The translations under genes and the position numbers were made by a program. Below, piece after piece: positions 51,768-61,428 of a stretch of 64,000 bases of DNA. The notes beneath the pieces were generated by a model. It did not search any database, was not told the DNA's origin, and saw nothing but the letters and a program-made list of their open reading frames with translations. Where the stretch lies: assembly GCF_030815855.1 (NCBI RefSeq), contig NZ_JAUSXG010000001.1, positions 4,402,001 to 4,466,000 of the forward strand, written 5' to 3'. This DNA comes from Variovorax paradoxus (GTDB lineage Bacteria; Pseudomonadota; Gammaproteobacteria; Burkholderiales; Burkholderiaceae_C). Each line of letters begins with the position of its first letter. The stretch's first letter is position 1.

Positions 51768-52661
51768 TCAGCGCGCCCGAATCATCGTGCCATAGGCCTG
51801 ATCGGTCAGGATTTCCAGCAGCATGGCGTGCGGCACGCGGCCGTCGATGATGTGCACCGCGTTCACGCCGCTCTTGGCCGCGTCGAGTGCGCCTTCGATC
51901 TTGGGCAGCATGCCGCCCGAGATGGTGCCGTCGGCAAACAGGTCGTCGATTTCGCGCGCACTCAGGTTGGTGAGCAGCTTGCCGTCCTTGTCGAGCACGC
52001 CGGGCGTGTTGGTCAGGAGCATGAGCTTCTCGGCCTTGAGCACGATGGCGAGCTTGCCGGCTACGACGTCGGCATTGATGTTGTAGCTCTCGTTCTCTTC
52101 GCCGAAGCCGATGGGGCTGACGACGGGAATGAAGGCATCGTCCTGCAGCGCCTTGACCACGCTGGGGTCGATGGCGACGATGTCGCCGACCTGGCCCACG
52201 TCGTGGTGCAGGTTCGGGTCGGTGCGGTCCGCCATCTTGAGCTTCTGCGCCCGGATCATGCCGCCGTCGCGCCCGGTCAGGCCCACGGCCTTGCCACCGG
52301 CCTGGTTGATGAGGCCCACGATGTCCTGCTGCACCTCGCCGGCCAGCACCCATTCGACCACCTCCATGGTCTCGGCGTCGGTCACGCGCATGCCCTGGAT
52401 GAAGCTGCCCTTCTTGCCCAGGCGGTTGAGCGCCGCCTCGATCTGCGGGCCGCCGCCGTGCACCACCACCGGGTTCATGCCGACCAGCTTGAGCAGCACC
52501 ACGTCTTCCGCGAAGTCCGCCTGCAGGGCGGGGTCGGTCATGGCGTTGCCGCCGTACTTGATGACGATGGTCTTGCCGTGGAACTTGCGGATGTACGGCA
52601 GCGCCTGGGCCAGTATCTCGGCCTTGTCGCGCGGGGGAATGTTGAGGACGGGATCGGTCAT
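51768..52661 (-). CDS. argB: Acetylglutamate kinase
   Basis: A 297-residue amino-acid kinase that phosphorylates N-acetylglutamate, the second step of arginine synthesis. [20 protein letters not shown] is near residues 31-50, [21 protein letters not shown] follows, and [15 protein letters not shown] is near 205. The C-terminal [19 protein letters not shown] closes the domain. The N-terminal extension before the kinase core is typical of arginine-sensitive ArgB enzymes. It starts 61 bases after the WecA/MraY-type gene stops, on the same strand. Confidence 0.94.
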   Translation of the reverse strand: MTDPVLNIPPRDKAEILAQALPYIRKFHGKTIVIKYGGNAMTDPALQADFAEDVVLLKLVGMNPVVVHGGGPQIEAALNRLGKKGSFIQGMRVTDAETMEVVEWVLAGEVQQDIVGLINQAGGKAVGLTGRDGGMIRAQKLKMADRTDPNLHHDVGQVGDIVAIDPSVVKALQDDAFIPVVSPIGFGEENESYNINADVVAGKLAIVLKAEKLMLLTNTPGVLDKDGKLLTNLSAREIDDLFADGTISGGMLPKIEGALDAAKSGVNAVHIIDGRVPHAMLLEILTDQAYGTMIRAR

Positions 52662-52722
52662 GGGCGGGCGGGCTCCAAAACGGGGAGGACGATGGAAAGA
52701 AATTCTCGCGACGGGGATGCCG

Positions 52723-53820
52723 TCACGGGCGCAGCCAGCGCGGCACCTTGAACCGTACGATCATCAGGTACGCGCCGACGTAGGTCGTGACGAACAGCAG
52801 GCAGAACAGCATCAGCACGACGGTGTTGTTCCAGAACAGCACGGCCGGCACCACCGACAGCGCCGCAAACATCCACAGGTAGGGAGAGGTCCTGTTGTTG
52901 CGGGCGAGCAATTGCCGGGCCTCGTCGTCCGCGAACGCCACGCGCACGATGCGGCGGAAAATGAGCTGATGGAAGTGCAGCGCATCGGCCGTGCCGGGCG
53001 ACTGCCCGCGCGCGAGTTTGCGGTAGATGGAGAACAGCGTCTCCCAGACCGGGTAGATCAGCAGCAGCATCGGGAACCACGGCGAAACGACGCGGTGCCG
53101 CTGCACCAGCGTGACGCAGGCCACGGCGATCACCATGCCCCACACGTAGGCCCCGCCGTCGCCGGCGAAGATCTTGCCGCGCGGGTAGTTCCAGATCAGG
53201 AAGCCAATGGTCGCGCCGACCAGGCACACCATCATGGCGGCAAGCTGGCGATCGCCCACCTGCAGGGCCACGTGCGAAATGGCAAGGCAGACCAGCACAG
53301 CCACCGTGCCCGCGAGCCCGTTGTAGCCGTCGATGATGTTGAAGGCATGCGGCAGGCCACCTATGGCCAGCGCCGCGAAGAGCACGGCGCCATACGGCAC
53401 CAGCGCGAGCCAGCCATCGATGGTTTCGACACCGGTGCGCGACAGGCTGAGCCCCAGCATCCAGCACGCCAGCAAGGCAGAACCGATGGTGAGCCCCAGC
53501 CGGTAGCGCACCCTGACGTTCTGCGTCACGTCTTCGACGATGCCGGCGAGCACGGCCGGCGCAATGCACAGCAGCGTGAGCATCGAGGTCTTGGCCGGCC
53601 ACGACACATTGAATGGATCGGTTCCGGTGATGCCGGCCGCCAGCCAGGCCACCCCCATGCCGAACATGATGCCCGCACCGCCGAGCCGCGGCACGTGGCC
53701 CTTGTGGAACCGCTGGGGCATGTCCGTGCCATAGAGCCGCGCATGCCTGCGCGCGCGCCGCATGAACAGCTGGACCGCGAACGCGGAGGCAAAAAAACTG
53801 ATGACGATCAGAGCAATCAT
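52723..53820 (-). CDS. WecA/MraY-type polyprenyl-phosphate sugar-phosphate transferase
   Basis: A 365-residue membrane protein with about ten helices. The catalytic loops are visible: [21 protein letters not shown] near residue 35, the Asp in [15 protein letters not shown] near 162, [10 protein letters not shown] near 216, and the His-rich loop [11 protein letters not shown] near 280. It links a sugar-1-phosphate to undecaprenyl phosphate and so starts a surface glycan. The N-terminus is hydrophobic from the chosen ATG 53820. It diverges from a glycosyltransferase gene 45 bases away. Confidence 0.88.
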   Translation of the reverse strand: MIALIVISFFASAFAVQLFMRRARRHARLYGTDMPQRFHKGHVPRLGGAGIMFGMGVAWLAAGITGTDPFNVSWPAKTSMLTLLCIAPAVLAGIVEDVTQNVRVRYRLGLTIGSALLACWMLGLSLSRTGVETIDGWLALVPYGAVLFAALAIGGLPHAFNIIDGYNGLAGTVAVLVCLAISHVALQVGDRQLAAMMVCLVGATIGFLIWNYPRGKIFAGDGGAYVWGMVIAVACVTLVQRHRVVSPWFPMLLLIYPVWETLFSIYRKLARGQSPGTADALHFHQLIFRRIVRVAFADDEARQLLARNNRTSPYLWMFAALSVVPAVLFWNNTVVLMLFCLLFVTTYVGAYLMIVRFKVPRWLRP

Positions 53821-53865
53821 GTGTGGGTGTTGGGGAACTCTAGAATTCCCGAGCGAAATTAGACC

Positions 53866-54621
53866 ATGCCAGCGCCCTCCCCCTCCTTTCCCCTCATCAC
53901 CGTTTCGATCGTCAGCCACGGTCAGCTTGCGCTGATACGGCCGCTGCTCGAGCAACTGGACCGCTTCAGCGGGGCATCGACCGCCAAGGTCGTGCTCACG
54001 CTGAACATCCCCGAACCCGACGTGCTGGCCGGCCTGGCGTGGCGTTTTCCGATCGAGCGGATCGAGAACGCCAGCCGCAAGGGTTTCGGTGCCAACCACA
54101 ACCAGGCGTTCCAACGCTGCGAGACGCCGTGGTTCCTGGTGCTCAACCCGGACATCCGCTTCGACGGCGACGTGCTGGCGCCGCTGGTGGCGCAGGCCGC
54201 TCCCGACGCCGGCCTGCTGACGCCGCGCATCCTCGAGCCGGGCAAGAACACGCCCGAGCAGCACCGCGAGGTGATCACACCGCTCGAAATCGTGACCCGC
54301 CGCAGGCCCGGCTACGTGCGCCCGACGGTACCGGCCTGGATTCCGGGGCTGTTCATGCTGTTTCGCAGCGACGCCTACCGCCAGATCGGCGGCTTCGACG
54401 AGCGCTTCTTCATGTACGGCGAAGATTTCGACATCTGCGCCCGGACCCGGCTCGCGGGCTGGAAGCTGCAAGTGGGGGAAGACCTGCTCGCGCGCCACGA
54501 GGCGCAGCGCGCGAGCCGCAGCAGCAAGAAGCACCTTTACTGGCACGTGACCAGCTTGCTGAAGGTGTGGACTTCGGCTGCGTTCTGGCGCTACAGGCGG
54601 CTCAAGACAAGCACCCGCTAA
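53866..54621 (+). CDS. Family 2 glycosyltransferase
   Basis: A 251-residue GT-A glycosyltransferase of the rhamnosyltransferase-like type. LITVSIVSHGQLALIRPLLEQ is near the start. The metal-site region is LNPDIRFDGDVLAPL near residue 102, and GGFDERFFMYGEDFDICAR is near 175-193. It transfers a sugar during polysaccharide or O-antigen synthesis. It is soluble or membrane-peripheral with no clear helices. An insertion sequence begins 27 bases after its stop. Confidence 0.9.
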   Translation: MPAPSPSFPLITVSIVSHGQLALIRPLLEQLDRFSGASTAKVVLTLNIPEPDVLAGLAWRFPIERIENASRKGFGANHNQAFQRCETPWFLVLNPDIRFDGDVLAPLVAQAAPDAGLLTPRILEPGKNTPEQHREVITPLEIVTRRRPGYVRPTVPAWIPGLFMLFRSDAYRQIGGFDERFFMYGEDFDICARTRLAGWKLQVGEDLLARHEAQRASRSSKKHLYWHVTSLLKVWTSAAFWRYRRLKTSTR

Positions 54622-54648
54622 GCCAAGCCCCTCCGCCCTAGGCGCGGG

Positions 54649-56150
54649 CTAGGAGTCTGGGCGGCAGAGTCCGCGGTCATGTCGACGTGAAGGGTAGATG
54701 ACTCGTTGATCGGAGATGGCTGCGACCTACCTCCCTTACGAGCCCGGGCAGATGCTGCTGCTGCCCGAGGCGATCCAGGACTGGCTGCCCGAGGGGCACC
54801 TGGCGCACTTCATCAGCGACACCGTGGACACGCTGGATCTGAGCGCCTTCCATGCGCGCTACGACAAGGACGGCCCGCGCAACCAGCCGTTCCACCCGGC
54901 CATGATGGTCAAGGTGCTGGTCTACGGCTACGCCAGTGGCGTGTTCAGCTCGCGCAAGATCGCCAGGAAGCTGCATGAGGACGTGGCCTTCCGCGTGCTG
55001 GCGGCGGGCAACTTCCCGGCGCACCGCACGATTCGGGACTTCCGCGCCATCCACCTGCAGGAGCTCTCGGAGCTGTTCGTGCAGGTCGTGCGCCTGGCGC
55101 GCGAGATGGGACTGGTCAAGCTGGGCACGATCGCTGTGGACGGGACCAAGATCAAGGCCAACGCGAGCCGCCACAAGGCGATGAGCTACGGCTACATGGC
55201 CAAGGCCGAATCCGAACTCAAGGCTCAGATCGACGCGCTGCTCAAGCGAGCCCGGCAGGCCGACGAGAGCGAGAAGGACGAGCCGGAGTTGGACATCCCG
55301 GCGGAGATCGAGCGTCGCGAGGCGCGGCTGGCGGCCATCGCCCAGGCGCGCCAGCGGCTGGAACAACGCCAGCGCGAAGTCGAACTCGAGCGCGGTCGCG
55401 ACCCCGACGACAAGCCCCGAGGCGGGCGCTACAAGCGCGAGTTCGGCGTGCCCGAGGACCGTGCACAAGACAACTTCACCGACCCCGACAGCCGCATCAT
55501 GAAGCGCGCCGGCGGCGGCTTCGACGCCAGCTACAACGCGCAGACGGCGGTGGATGACAAGGCGCACATCATCGTGGCGGCGGAGTTGACCAACTGCGGC
55601 AGCGATGCGGGCGAGTTGCCGGTGATGTTGCGTGCCGTGCAGGCCAACCTGGGCCAACTCCCCGGGCAGGTGCTGGCGGACACTGGCTACAAGTCTGAGG
55701 CCGTGTTCGAGGCCTTGGCCGCAAGCGGCTGCGATCTGGTGGTGGCACTGGGGCGAGAGGGCAAGCGCGTGCTGGCCTTTGATCCAGAGCGATCACCGCG
55801 TACGGCACAAATGGCAGCGAAGCTGCAAACCGCAGCGGGGCGGGCCGCCTACCGCAGACGCAAATGGCTTGCCGAGCCGCCCAACGGCTGGATCAAGAGC
55901 GTTCTGGGGTTCCGCCAGTTCAGCCTCCGAGGCCTGCACCGGGTGAAGGCCGAGTGGAAGCTCGTGTGCCTGGCGCTGAACCTCAGGCGGATGGCGGCAA
56001 TGCAGTCTGCATAGGGGGAGTGCGGGGCGCAAACCGCCCTTCAAGCGGCCATCGCCCGCCAGCCGCTGCGATAACGAGCCGAGACAGACGGGCGATGGCT
56101 CGGAACCCGGCAAAGCCAGATTCAAAACCGTCTGCCGCCCAGACTCCTAG
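54649..56150 (+). mobile_element. IS1182-type insertion sequence (intact)
   Basis: About 1.5 kb with perfect 20-base inverted ends: CTAGGAGTCTGGGCGGCAGA at 54649-54668 and its reverse complement at 56131-56150. The first and last four bases, CTAG, are themselves palindromic and may be a target duplication, which would leave 16-base ends. A single full-length transposase gene lies inside. The element sits between two convergent glycosyltransferase genes and disrupts neither. Confidence 0.9.
54716..56014 (+). CDS. IS1182-family DDE transposase
   Basis: A 432-residue transposase with an N-terminal DUF772-type domain and an RNase H-like DDE core. Catalytic candidates are Asp142 (IAVDGTKIKANAS), Asp322 (VLADTGYKSEAVF) and Glu387 (WLAEPPNGWIKS), followed by VLGFRQFSLRGLHRVKAEWK. 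A charged coiled region at residues 165-225 separates the first Asp from the rest. The frame is intact from end to end, so the element is probably active or was recently. Confidence 0.93.
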   Translation: MAATYLPYEPGQMLLLPEAIQDWLPEGHLAHFISDTVDTLDLSAFHARYDKDGPRNQPFHPAMMVKVLVYGYASGVFSSRKIARKLHEDVAFRVLAAGNFPAHRTIRDFRAIHLQELSELFVQVVRLAREMGLVKLGTIAVDGTKIKANASRHKAMSYGYMAKAESELKAQIDALLKRARQADESEKDEPELDIPAEIERREARLAAIAQARQRLEQRQREVELERGRDPDDKPRGGRYKREFGVPEDRAQDNFTDPDSRIMKRAGGGFDASYNAQTAVDDKAHIIVAAELTNCGSDAGELPVMLRAVQANLGQLPGQVLADTGYKSEAVFEALAASGCDLVVALGREGKRVLAFDPERSPRTAQMAAKLQTAAGRAAYRRRKWLAEPPNGWIKSVLGFRQFSLRGLHRVKAEWKLVCLALNLRRMAAMQSA

Positions 56151-57127
56151 CCGCGCTCGAGCAGATCCTGCGCCACCGCGTGCCAGCCGCGCCCGAAGCG
56201 GTCATAGCGGCCACGGGCGGCCTCGAACATCACGGGAACAAGACGCGCAAGCCTGGAAGACGGCAATTCAGCCCTGAAGCGCTGGTGCGCTACCTTGTTA
56301 CGCTGGGCCTCGATGTACTTCGGTGGCACGTTCGCGCCAAGGGAGGTCAATCGGTTCAGAAGCGCCTCCGCCCTGCGCAGCCGCGCCCGGTGCTTGTCGC
56401 CGCGCTCTACAAAGGCCTTGCCAATTTTTTCGGAGAGCGTCGGCCTTCGAGCGCCGATCTGGTTGCTTGCATGCTGCCGGTAATCGATGAGCGGCTCCGC
56501 CAGCACGTCGACACGGCCCGTGGCTGCCGCCATGGCGCCAAGCCATTCGTCATGCACCCAGCCCTCCGGAAACGGCAACGCGGATGCGAGCAGCTCCTTG
56601 CGGAACATCGTGGTGGCCCCGGTCACCAGATTGCGCCGCAGCAGCACATCGAACGCATTTCCGTTCGCAATGGCCGCCAGCTCGGCGGGGCGCACTTCCA
56701 GCGCATGAAAGAGCGAAGTGCCGAGCGGCGCGAGTTCGGAGCCGACCAGGCGGGCGTCGGTGTGCAGCAGCAGCAACTCGGGTTCCGCTTCGAAGCGGGC
56801 CGCCATCCGGGCCAGCCGGCCCGCGTGCCACACGTCGTCCTGGTCACTGAGCGCGATGAGCTCATGGCCGCACGCCCGCACCGCCTGCTCGAAATTGCGG
56901 GTCACGCCCAATGCCGGCGAATTCTGAAGAACGACGAGGTCGATGCTTTCAGCAACGCCGCAGGCTGCCAGGGTGCTGCGCACGGTGCCAATGGTCTCGT
57001 CCGTCGAGCCATCGTCGGAAAGCACAATCTGGCGCGGAAGCCTGTCCTGCATGCAGATGCTGCGCACCTGCTCGGCCACGAAGCGTGCGCCGTTGCGCGT
57101 GCAAAGCGCGACCGAAATACCCAGCAT
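56147..57127 (-). CDS. Family 2 glycosyltransferase
   Basis: A 326-residue GT-A enzyme. ISVALCTRNGARFVAEQVRSI is at the start, SDDGSTDETIGTVR is near residue 37, and ALSDQDDVWHAGRLARMAAR holds the DxD-type motif near 93. WVHDEWLGAMAAATGRVDVLA follows near 190. It resembles rhamnosyl- and glucosyltransferases of capsule and O-antigen loci. Its stop codon lies inside the CTAG at the right end of the insertion sequence. The gene upstream is a double glycosyltransferase, two bases away. Confidence 0.9.
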   Translation of the reverse strand: MLGISVALCTRNGARFVAEQVRSICMQDRLPRQIVLSDDGSTDETIGTVRSTLAACGVAESIDLVVLQNSPALGVTRNFEQAVRACGHELIALSDQDDVWHAGRLARMAARFEAEPELLLLHTDARLVGSELAPLGTSLFHALEVRPAELAAIANGNAFDVLLRRNLVTGATTMFRKELLASALPFPEGWVHDEWLGAMAAATGRVDVLAEPLIDYRQHASNQIGARRPTLSEKIGKAFVERGDKHRARLRRAEALLNRLTSLGANVPPKYIEAQRNKVAHQRFRAELPSSRLARLVPVMFEAARGRYDRFGRGWHAVAQDLLERG

Positions 57128-57129
57128 CG

Positions 57130-58992
57130 TCAGACCGGCGCCAGGCGCGGCGGCCAGGCATAGCTGAAGTCTTCGCGGGCGAGCATCAGGTTCGGGCTGT
57201 AGGCGGGATCATTTTTCAGCAACTCGCCCCAGCGTTGCTGCATGTAGGCGGCCTCTTCCTGGAACTGGTCTTTTCTCTGCTGCGACAAATTCTTGGAGCG
57301 GGTGGCGGATTCATGGTGGAACAGCTCCGCATAGGGCGTCCACACGTTGCGCAGGCCCGCCTCGCGCAGCCGCAGGCAAAAATCGATGTCGTTGAACGAC
57401 TCCTTGAGGTGCACCTCATCAAGGCCGCCAACCTCCAGGTAGTGGCTTTTCTGAATCACCAGGCAAGCGGCCGTAACCGCCGAGAGCGACTGGATCAGCG
57501 CCGCGCGTCCGGCGTAGCCCTCTCTTCCCGCCGGCATGCCGCGATGAGAATGCGCGGCAATGCCTCCGATGCCCAGGATCACGCCGGCATGCTGAAGCGT
57601 CTTGTCGGGATACCAGAGCCTCGCTCCCACTGCGCCGACACCCGGCTGCAATGCAAGACTGACCATTTCGCTCAGCCAGTCGGGCGAGATGACTTCGATG
57701 TCGTTGTTGACCAGTGCAAGCACATCGCCTTGCGCGATGGCAGCTGCGCCGTTGTTGAGCGCCGAATAGTTGAAGTCCCGGTCGTCGCGCAGCACGCGAA
57801 TGTTCGGGTTCTCCGCGGCAACGCTCTTGAACCAAGCCAAGGCGGCCGGGTCGTCGGAGCCGTTGTCGACGATGATGATTTCGTAGCGCGAATAACTCGT
57901 CTTCTGCAAGACGGAGTCGATGCACTGGCGAGTCAGCTGCAATGCGTTGCGCGTTGGAATGACCAACGAAACCAACGGTAAGACATCGGGCAACGCGTAA
58001 TGCACGCGGTAGCCGAAATCCAGATGCTCGGCAGTGGCGCGCACACCTGTGCGCACGAAGTGTTCGTTCAGCGCCCGCTCACCCGCGATGGCGGCGTAAG
58101 GCTTGGCGGTCATCGAGCGAGCCGTGCTTTCGGCATGCACACGCCAGTGATAAAGCACGCGGGGAATGTGGCGAATCTGCGTTGACTCTACGCGCTCCAT
58201 GCAGCGCAGCACCAGGTCCCAGTCTTGCGAACCCTCGAGCCCGACGCGAAAACCGCCGACCGAACGCATGAGCTCGGTGGACAGTACGCCAAGGTGGCTG
58301 AACATGTTCTGCGAACGGAAAAGATCGACATTCCAGTCCGACTTGAAATACGGACCGAAGCGATGGCCGCCCTCGTCGACCTTGTCTTCGTCCGAATAGA
58401 TCAGCTGTACGCCCGGATGCTCGGCGATGCAGTCGGCAACCCAGAACAACGCATGCGCCGGCAGCAGGTCGTCATGATCCATGAGCGCCACCCAGGAGCC
58501 CGTGGCCAATTCCAACGCACTGTTCGAAGCCGCCGAGATATGGCCGTTTTCAGGGCGGAACACCACCTTAATGCGGGGGTCTGTCTCGCTGTACGACTTG
58601 AGAATCTGCCGTACCTCGGCCGAGGGAGAGGCGTCGTCGGCAATGCACAATTCCCAATGCGGGTAGATCTGCCCGCGCACCGACTCGATGGCTTCGCGCA
58701 ACCATGCTGGATTCGGGTTGTAGGTGGGCATCAGCACGGAGATCAGCGGCCGGTCTTTCATGGTCGCCACGCGCTGCGTAATCTTCTCGCGCAGTTCGGG
58801 CGTGAGCGTGTCGTAGCGCCGCACCCATTTCGAATAGTCGTTGTAGCCGCCGATGCGCCGTCCCAGCTCCCAGCGAATGCCGGGCCAGCCCGACTTCTTG
58901 AACATTCGCCATGCCCGCTGCACGCGCCCCATCATTCCGGGTCCTTGCCAGAGTCCGGCCAGGCCGAGGATGAATCGATAAACAGATTTCAT
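57130..58992 (-). CDS. Double-domain family 2 glycosyltransferase
   Basis: A 620-residue protein with two GT-A domains in tandem. The first, about residues 80-290, has LISVLMPTYNPNPAWLREAI, CIADDASP and WVALMDHDDLLPAHA. The second, about residues 338-590, has LVSLVIPTRNALQLTRQCID, IIVDNGSDDP and LALVNNDIEV. Such proteins add one or two sugars in turn to a growing glycan. An N-terminal 75-residue segment precedes the first domain. The gene diverges from manC across 214 bases, which hold promoters but no gene. Confidence 0.9.
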   Translation of the reverse strand: MKSVYRFILGLAGLWQGPGMMGRVQRAWRMFKKSGWPGIRWELGRRIGGYNDYSKWVRRYDTLTPELREKITQRVATMKDRPLISVLMPTYNPNPAWLREAIESVRGQIYPHWELCIADDASPSAEVRQILKSYSETDPRIKVVFRPENGHISAASNSALELATGSWVALMDHDDLLPAHALFWVADCIAEHPGVQLIYSDEDKVDEGGHRFGPYFKSDWNVDLFRSQNMFSHLGVLSTELMRSVGGFRVGLEGSQDWDLVLRCMERVESTQIRHIPRVLYHWRVHAESTARSMTAKPYAAIAGERALNEHFVRTGVRATAEHLDFGYRVHYALPDVLPLVSLVIPTRNALQLTRQCIDSVLQKTSYSRYEIIIVDNGSDDPAALAWFKSVAAENPNIRVLRDDRDFNYSALNNGAAAIAQGDVLALVNNDIEVISPDWLSEMVSLALQPGVGAVGARLWYPDKTLQHAGVILGIGGIAAHSHRGMPAGREGYAGRAALIQSLSAVTAACLVIQKSHYLEVGGLDEVHLKESFNDIDFCLRLREAGLRNVWTPYAELFHHESATRSKNLSQQRKDQFQEEAAYMQQRWGELLKNDPAYSPNLMLAREDFSYAWPPRLAPV

Positions 58993-59206
58993 AGAAATTG
59001 CGTACGCCCCGAGATGGATAAGCGCAGCTTGTGAGGAAATACCTGAAAAAGACGGGCCGATGCCCAGACATGGCGTCGCCGCGCCTTGCGGCAGGCATTA
59101 TCTTCGCAACCGGCCGCAGCAAGGGGCGGTGCCCGCCGCCGCATCCCCGAAGGGTGGCCGAGGGGCTGCCAGTAAAATTGCCTTGTTAAAAAGCTAAAGG
59201 AAAACA

Positions 59207-60625
59207 ATGAGACTACTCTCCGTGGTGCTCTCGGGAGGCGCCGGCTCCAGGCTCTGGCCCGCTTCACGTCAGGCTTTTCCCAAGCCATTCATGAAGATCG
59301 GCGACTCCACGCTGCTTCAGCAGGCCGTGGAACGTGGACAGGCGTGCGGAACCGGCGACCTCATGGTCGTGACCAACAAGGACCATCTGTTCCTCACGAA
59401 GGACGTGCTCGGGCAAATGAGCGATCCGCCGACCACGACTTTTCTCCTTGAACCCAAGGGCCGCAACACCGGCCCGGCCATTGCGCTGGCAGCGCTCCAG
59501 TGCGCGCGCCAGTTCAGCGGCGACACGGTGATGCTCGTCCTTTCTGCGGACCACCTGGTGCCCGACGTGCACGCTTTCGTGGCCAGCGCAACAGAAGCCT
59601 TCCGCCTGGCGCAGGAAGGCAAGCTGGTGGTGTTCGGCGTGAGCCCGACGAGCCCCGATACGGGTTTCGGCTACATCGAGGTCGAGCACGTGGCACGCGA
59701 GAGCCAGCAGGTCAAGCGCTTCGTCGAGAAGCCCGACCTCGAGACGGCACAAAAGTACCTGGCCACCGGACGGTACTATTGGAACAGCGGCATGTTTGCC
59801 TTCACGGCCGACACCATCATTGCGGCGCTCGAGACGCACGCGCCAGACGTGATCAGGGCGGCAAGGCACGCGCTCGACACGGCCAAGACCTCCGGCACTT
59901 CCGTCAACTTCGATCTGCACGCGTTCGGCTTGCAGCCGGATATCAGCATCGACTACGCGGTACTGGAGCGAGCCTCGAATGTCCATGTGGTGCCGGCCAA
60001 GTTCAGCTGGAGCGACGTGGGATCGTGGCCCGCTGTGTCCAATGCGCTCACCCCCGACGCCAGCGGCAATACGTTTCCCGACGACGTCGTGGCCCTCGAC
60101 ACGACCGGCACGCACGTCCAGGTCGAAAGCTATGGCCCGAAGGTCGTTGCCACCGTCGGCGTCCACGACCTCGTGATCGTCGACACGCCCGATGCGCTCC
60201 TTGTCCTTCACAAGGACAGCGCGCAAAAGGTGAAGAAGGTTGTCGACGTGCTCAAGGCCCGCAAGCACGACACCGTGCACCTGCCGCCGGTCGTCCACCG
60301 CCCATGGGGCACGTACGCCTCGCTCAAGGAGGAGGAAGGCTACAAGGTCAAGCGCATCACCGTGCGACCCGGCGAAGCCTTGTCCCTGCAATATCATCAC
60401 CAGCGCGCAGAGCACTGGGTGGTGGTACAGGGCCGCGGCATCGTGCAAATCGGAGAAACCGAGCATGAAACGCTTCCGGGCCAGTACCGCTACATTCCCT
60501 TGAAGGAAAAACATCGCTTGACCAATATCGGCGACGAAGAGCTGGTGCTCATCGAAGTCCAATGCGGCGGCTACCTCGGCGAAGACGACATCGTCCGCCT
60601 CGCAGACACTTACGGGCGTACATGA
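59207..60625 (+). CDS. manC: Mannose-1-phosphate guanylyltransferase / mannose-6-phosphate isomerase
   Basis: A 472-residue bifunctional enzyme giving GDP-mannose. The pyrophosphorylase motif VVLSGGAGSRLWPASRQAFP is at residues 5-24, LSADHLVPD is near 113, and FVEKPDLETAQKYLATGRYYW is near 173. The C-terminal cupin isomerase domain has HRPWGTYASL, HHQRAEHWVVVQG and GGYLGEDDIVRLADTYGR. GDP-mannose feeds mannose, rhamnose or fucose units of the glycan. AAAGGAAAA precedes the ATG. The stop overlaps the ABC permease ATG. Confidence 0.93.
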   Translation: MRLLSVVLSGGAGSRLWPASRQAFPKPFMKIGDSTLLQQAVERGQACGTGDLMVVTNKDHLFLTKDVLGQMSDPPTTTFLLEPKGRNTGPAIALAALQCARQFSGDTVMLVLSADHLVPDVHAFVASATEAFRLAQEGKLVVFGVSPTSPDTGFGYIEVEHVARESQQVKRFVEKPDLETAQKYLATGRYYWNSGMFAFTADTIIAALETHAPDVIRAARHALDTAKTSGTSVNFDLHAFGLQPDISIDYAVLERASNVHVVPAKFSWSDVGSWPAVSNALTPDASGNTFPDDVVALDTTGTHVQVESYGPKVVATVGVHDLVIVDTPDALLVLHKDSAQKVKKVVDVLKARKHDTVHLPPVVHRPWGTYASLKEEEGYKVKRITVRPGEALSLQYHHQRAEHWVVVQGRGIVQIGETEHETLPGQYRYIPLKEKHRLTNIGDEELVLIEVQCGGYLGEDDIVRLADTYGRT

Positions 60626-61425
60626 GTCAAGTTCATTCCAATCTTCATCGAAGCGCGTTTTCGGACTGGTGGGAAGGCACACGCCGCACGGACATCTGGT
60701 GGACGCTCGCCTGGTTCGACATCGTCTTGCGCTATCGCCGCTCGATGCTCGGCCCCGTGTGGCTCACCCTGAGCATGGGCGTGATGATTGGCGGCATGGG
60801 CCCGCTGTACAGCTCGCTGTTCGGCACCGAGCTTTCCAGGTTCTTCCCGCACCTTGCGCTGGGCATCATCTTCTGGGGCTTTTTCTCCAGCATCGTGACG
60901 GATGCCTGCAACGCTTTCGTCGGCTCGTCAAACTACCTCAAGCAGGGCTACTTTCCAATCAGCCTGTTCGTATGGCGCAGCTTGGCGCGCAACCTGATCC
61001 AGTTTGCGCACCAGATCGTGCTCTACATCCCGGTGGCCATCTGGGCCGGCATTTCGCTGTCTTGGTCGGTGCTGCTTATCCTGCCGGCTTTCGCCATCCT
61101 CATCATTAACGCGCATGCGCTGGGGCTGCTGCTGGGCCTGATCTGCACACGCTATCGCGATGTCACGCAGATCGTCACCAGCGTGATGCAGATGCTGATG
61201 TTCCTGACGCCCGTGTTCTGGCTGCCCGAAAGCTTGCCCGGACGCGCCAAGTATGTGCTGTGGAACCCTTTCGCGCAGATGCTGGACCTTCTTCGCACCC
61301 CGATGATGGGGGGTGTCGCGCACATCCACAGCTGGATTGGCATCCTGTTCTGGACGGCGCTGTGCCTCGTTGTGGCCGTCCTGCTGTTCTCGAAGTACCG
61401 CCGCCGCGTGGTCTACTGGCTCTGA
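60622..61425 (+). CDS. wzm: Polysaccharide ABC exporter permease (Wzm type)
   Basis: A 267-residue ABC-2 type permease with six helices. WTLAWFDIVLRYRRSMLGPVW, near residues 26-46, is the usual start, and LTPVFWLPESLPGRAKYVLWN, near 195, and PMMGG lie near the C-terminal part. It exports a lipid-linked polysaccharide across the inner membrane with the ATPase encoded next. I chose ATG 60622, which overlaps the manC stop (ATGA). The longer frame is the manC end in another phase. Confidence 0.9.
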   Translation: MSQVHSNLHRSAFSDWWEGTRRTDIWWTLAWFDIVLRYRRSMLGPVWLTLSMGVMIGGMGPLYSSLFGTELSRFFPHLALGIIFWGFFSSIVTDACNAFVGSSNYLKQGYFPISLFVWRSLARNLIQFAHQIVLYIPVAIWAGISLSWSVLLILPAFAILIINAHALGLLLGLICTRYRDVTQIVTSVMQMLMFLTPVFWLPESLPGRAKYVLWNPFAQMLDLLRTPMMGGVAHIHSWIGILFWTALCLVVAVLLFSKYRRRVVYWL

Positions 61426-61428
61426 TCC

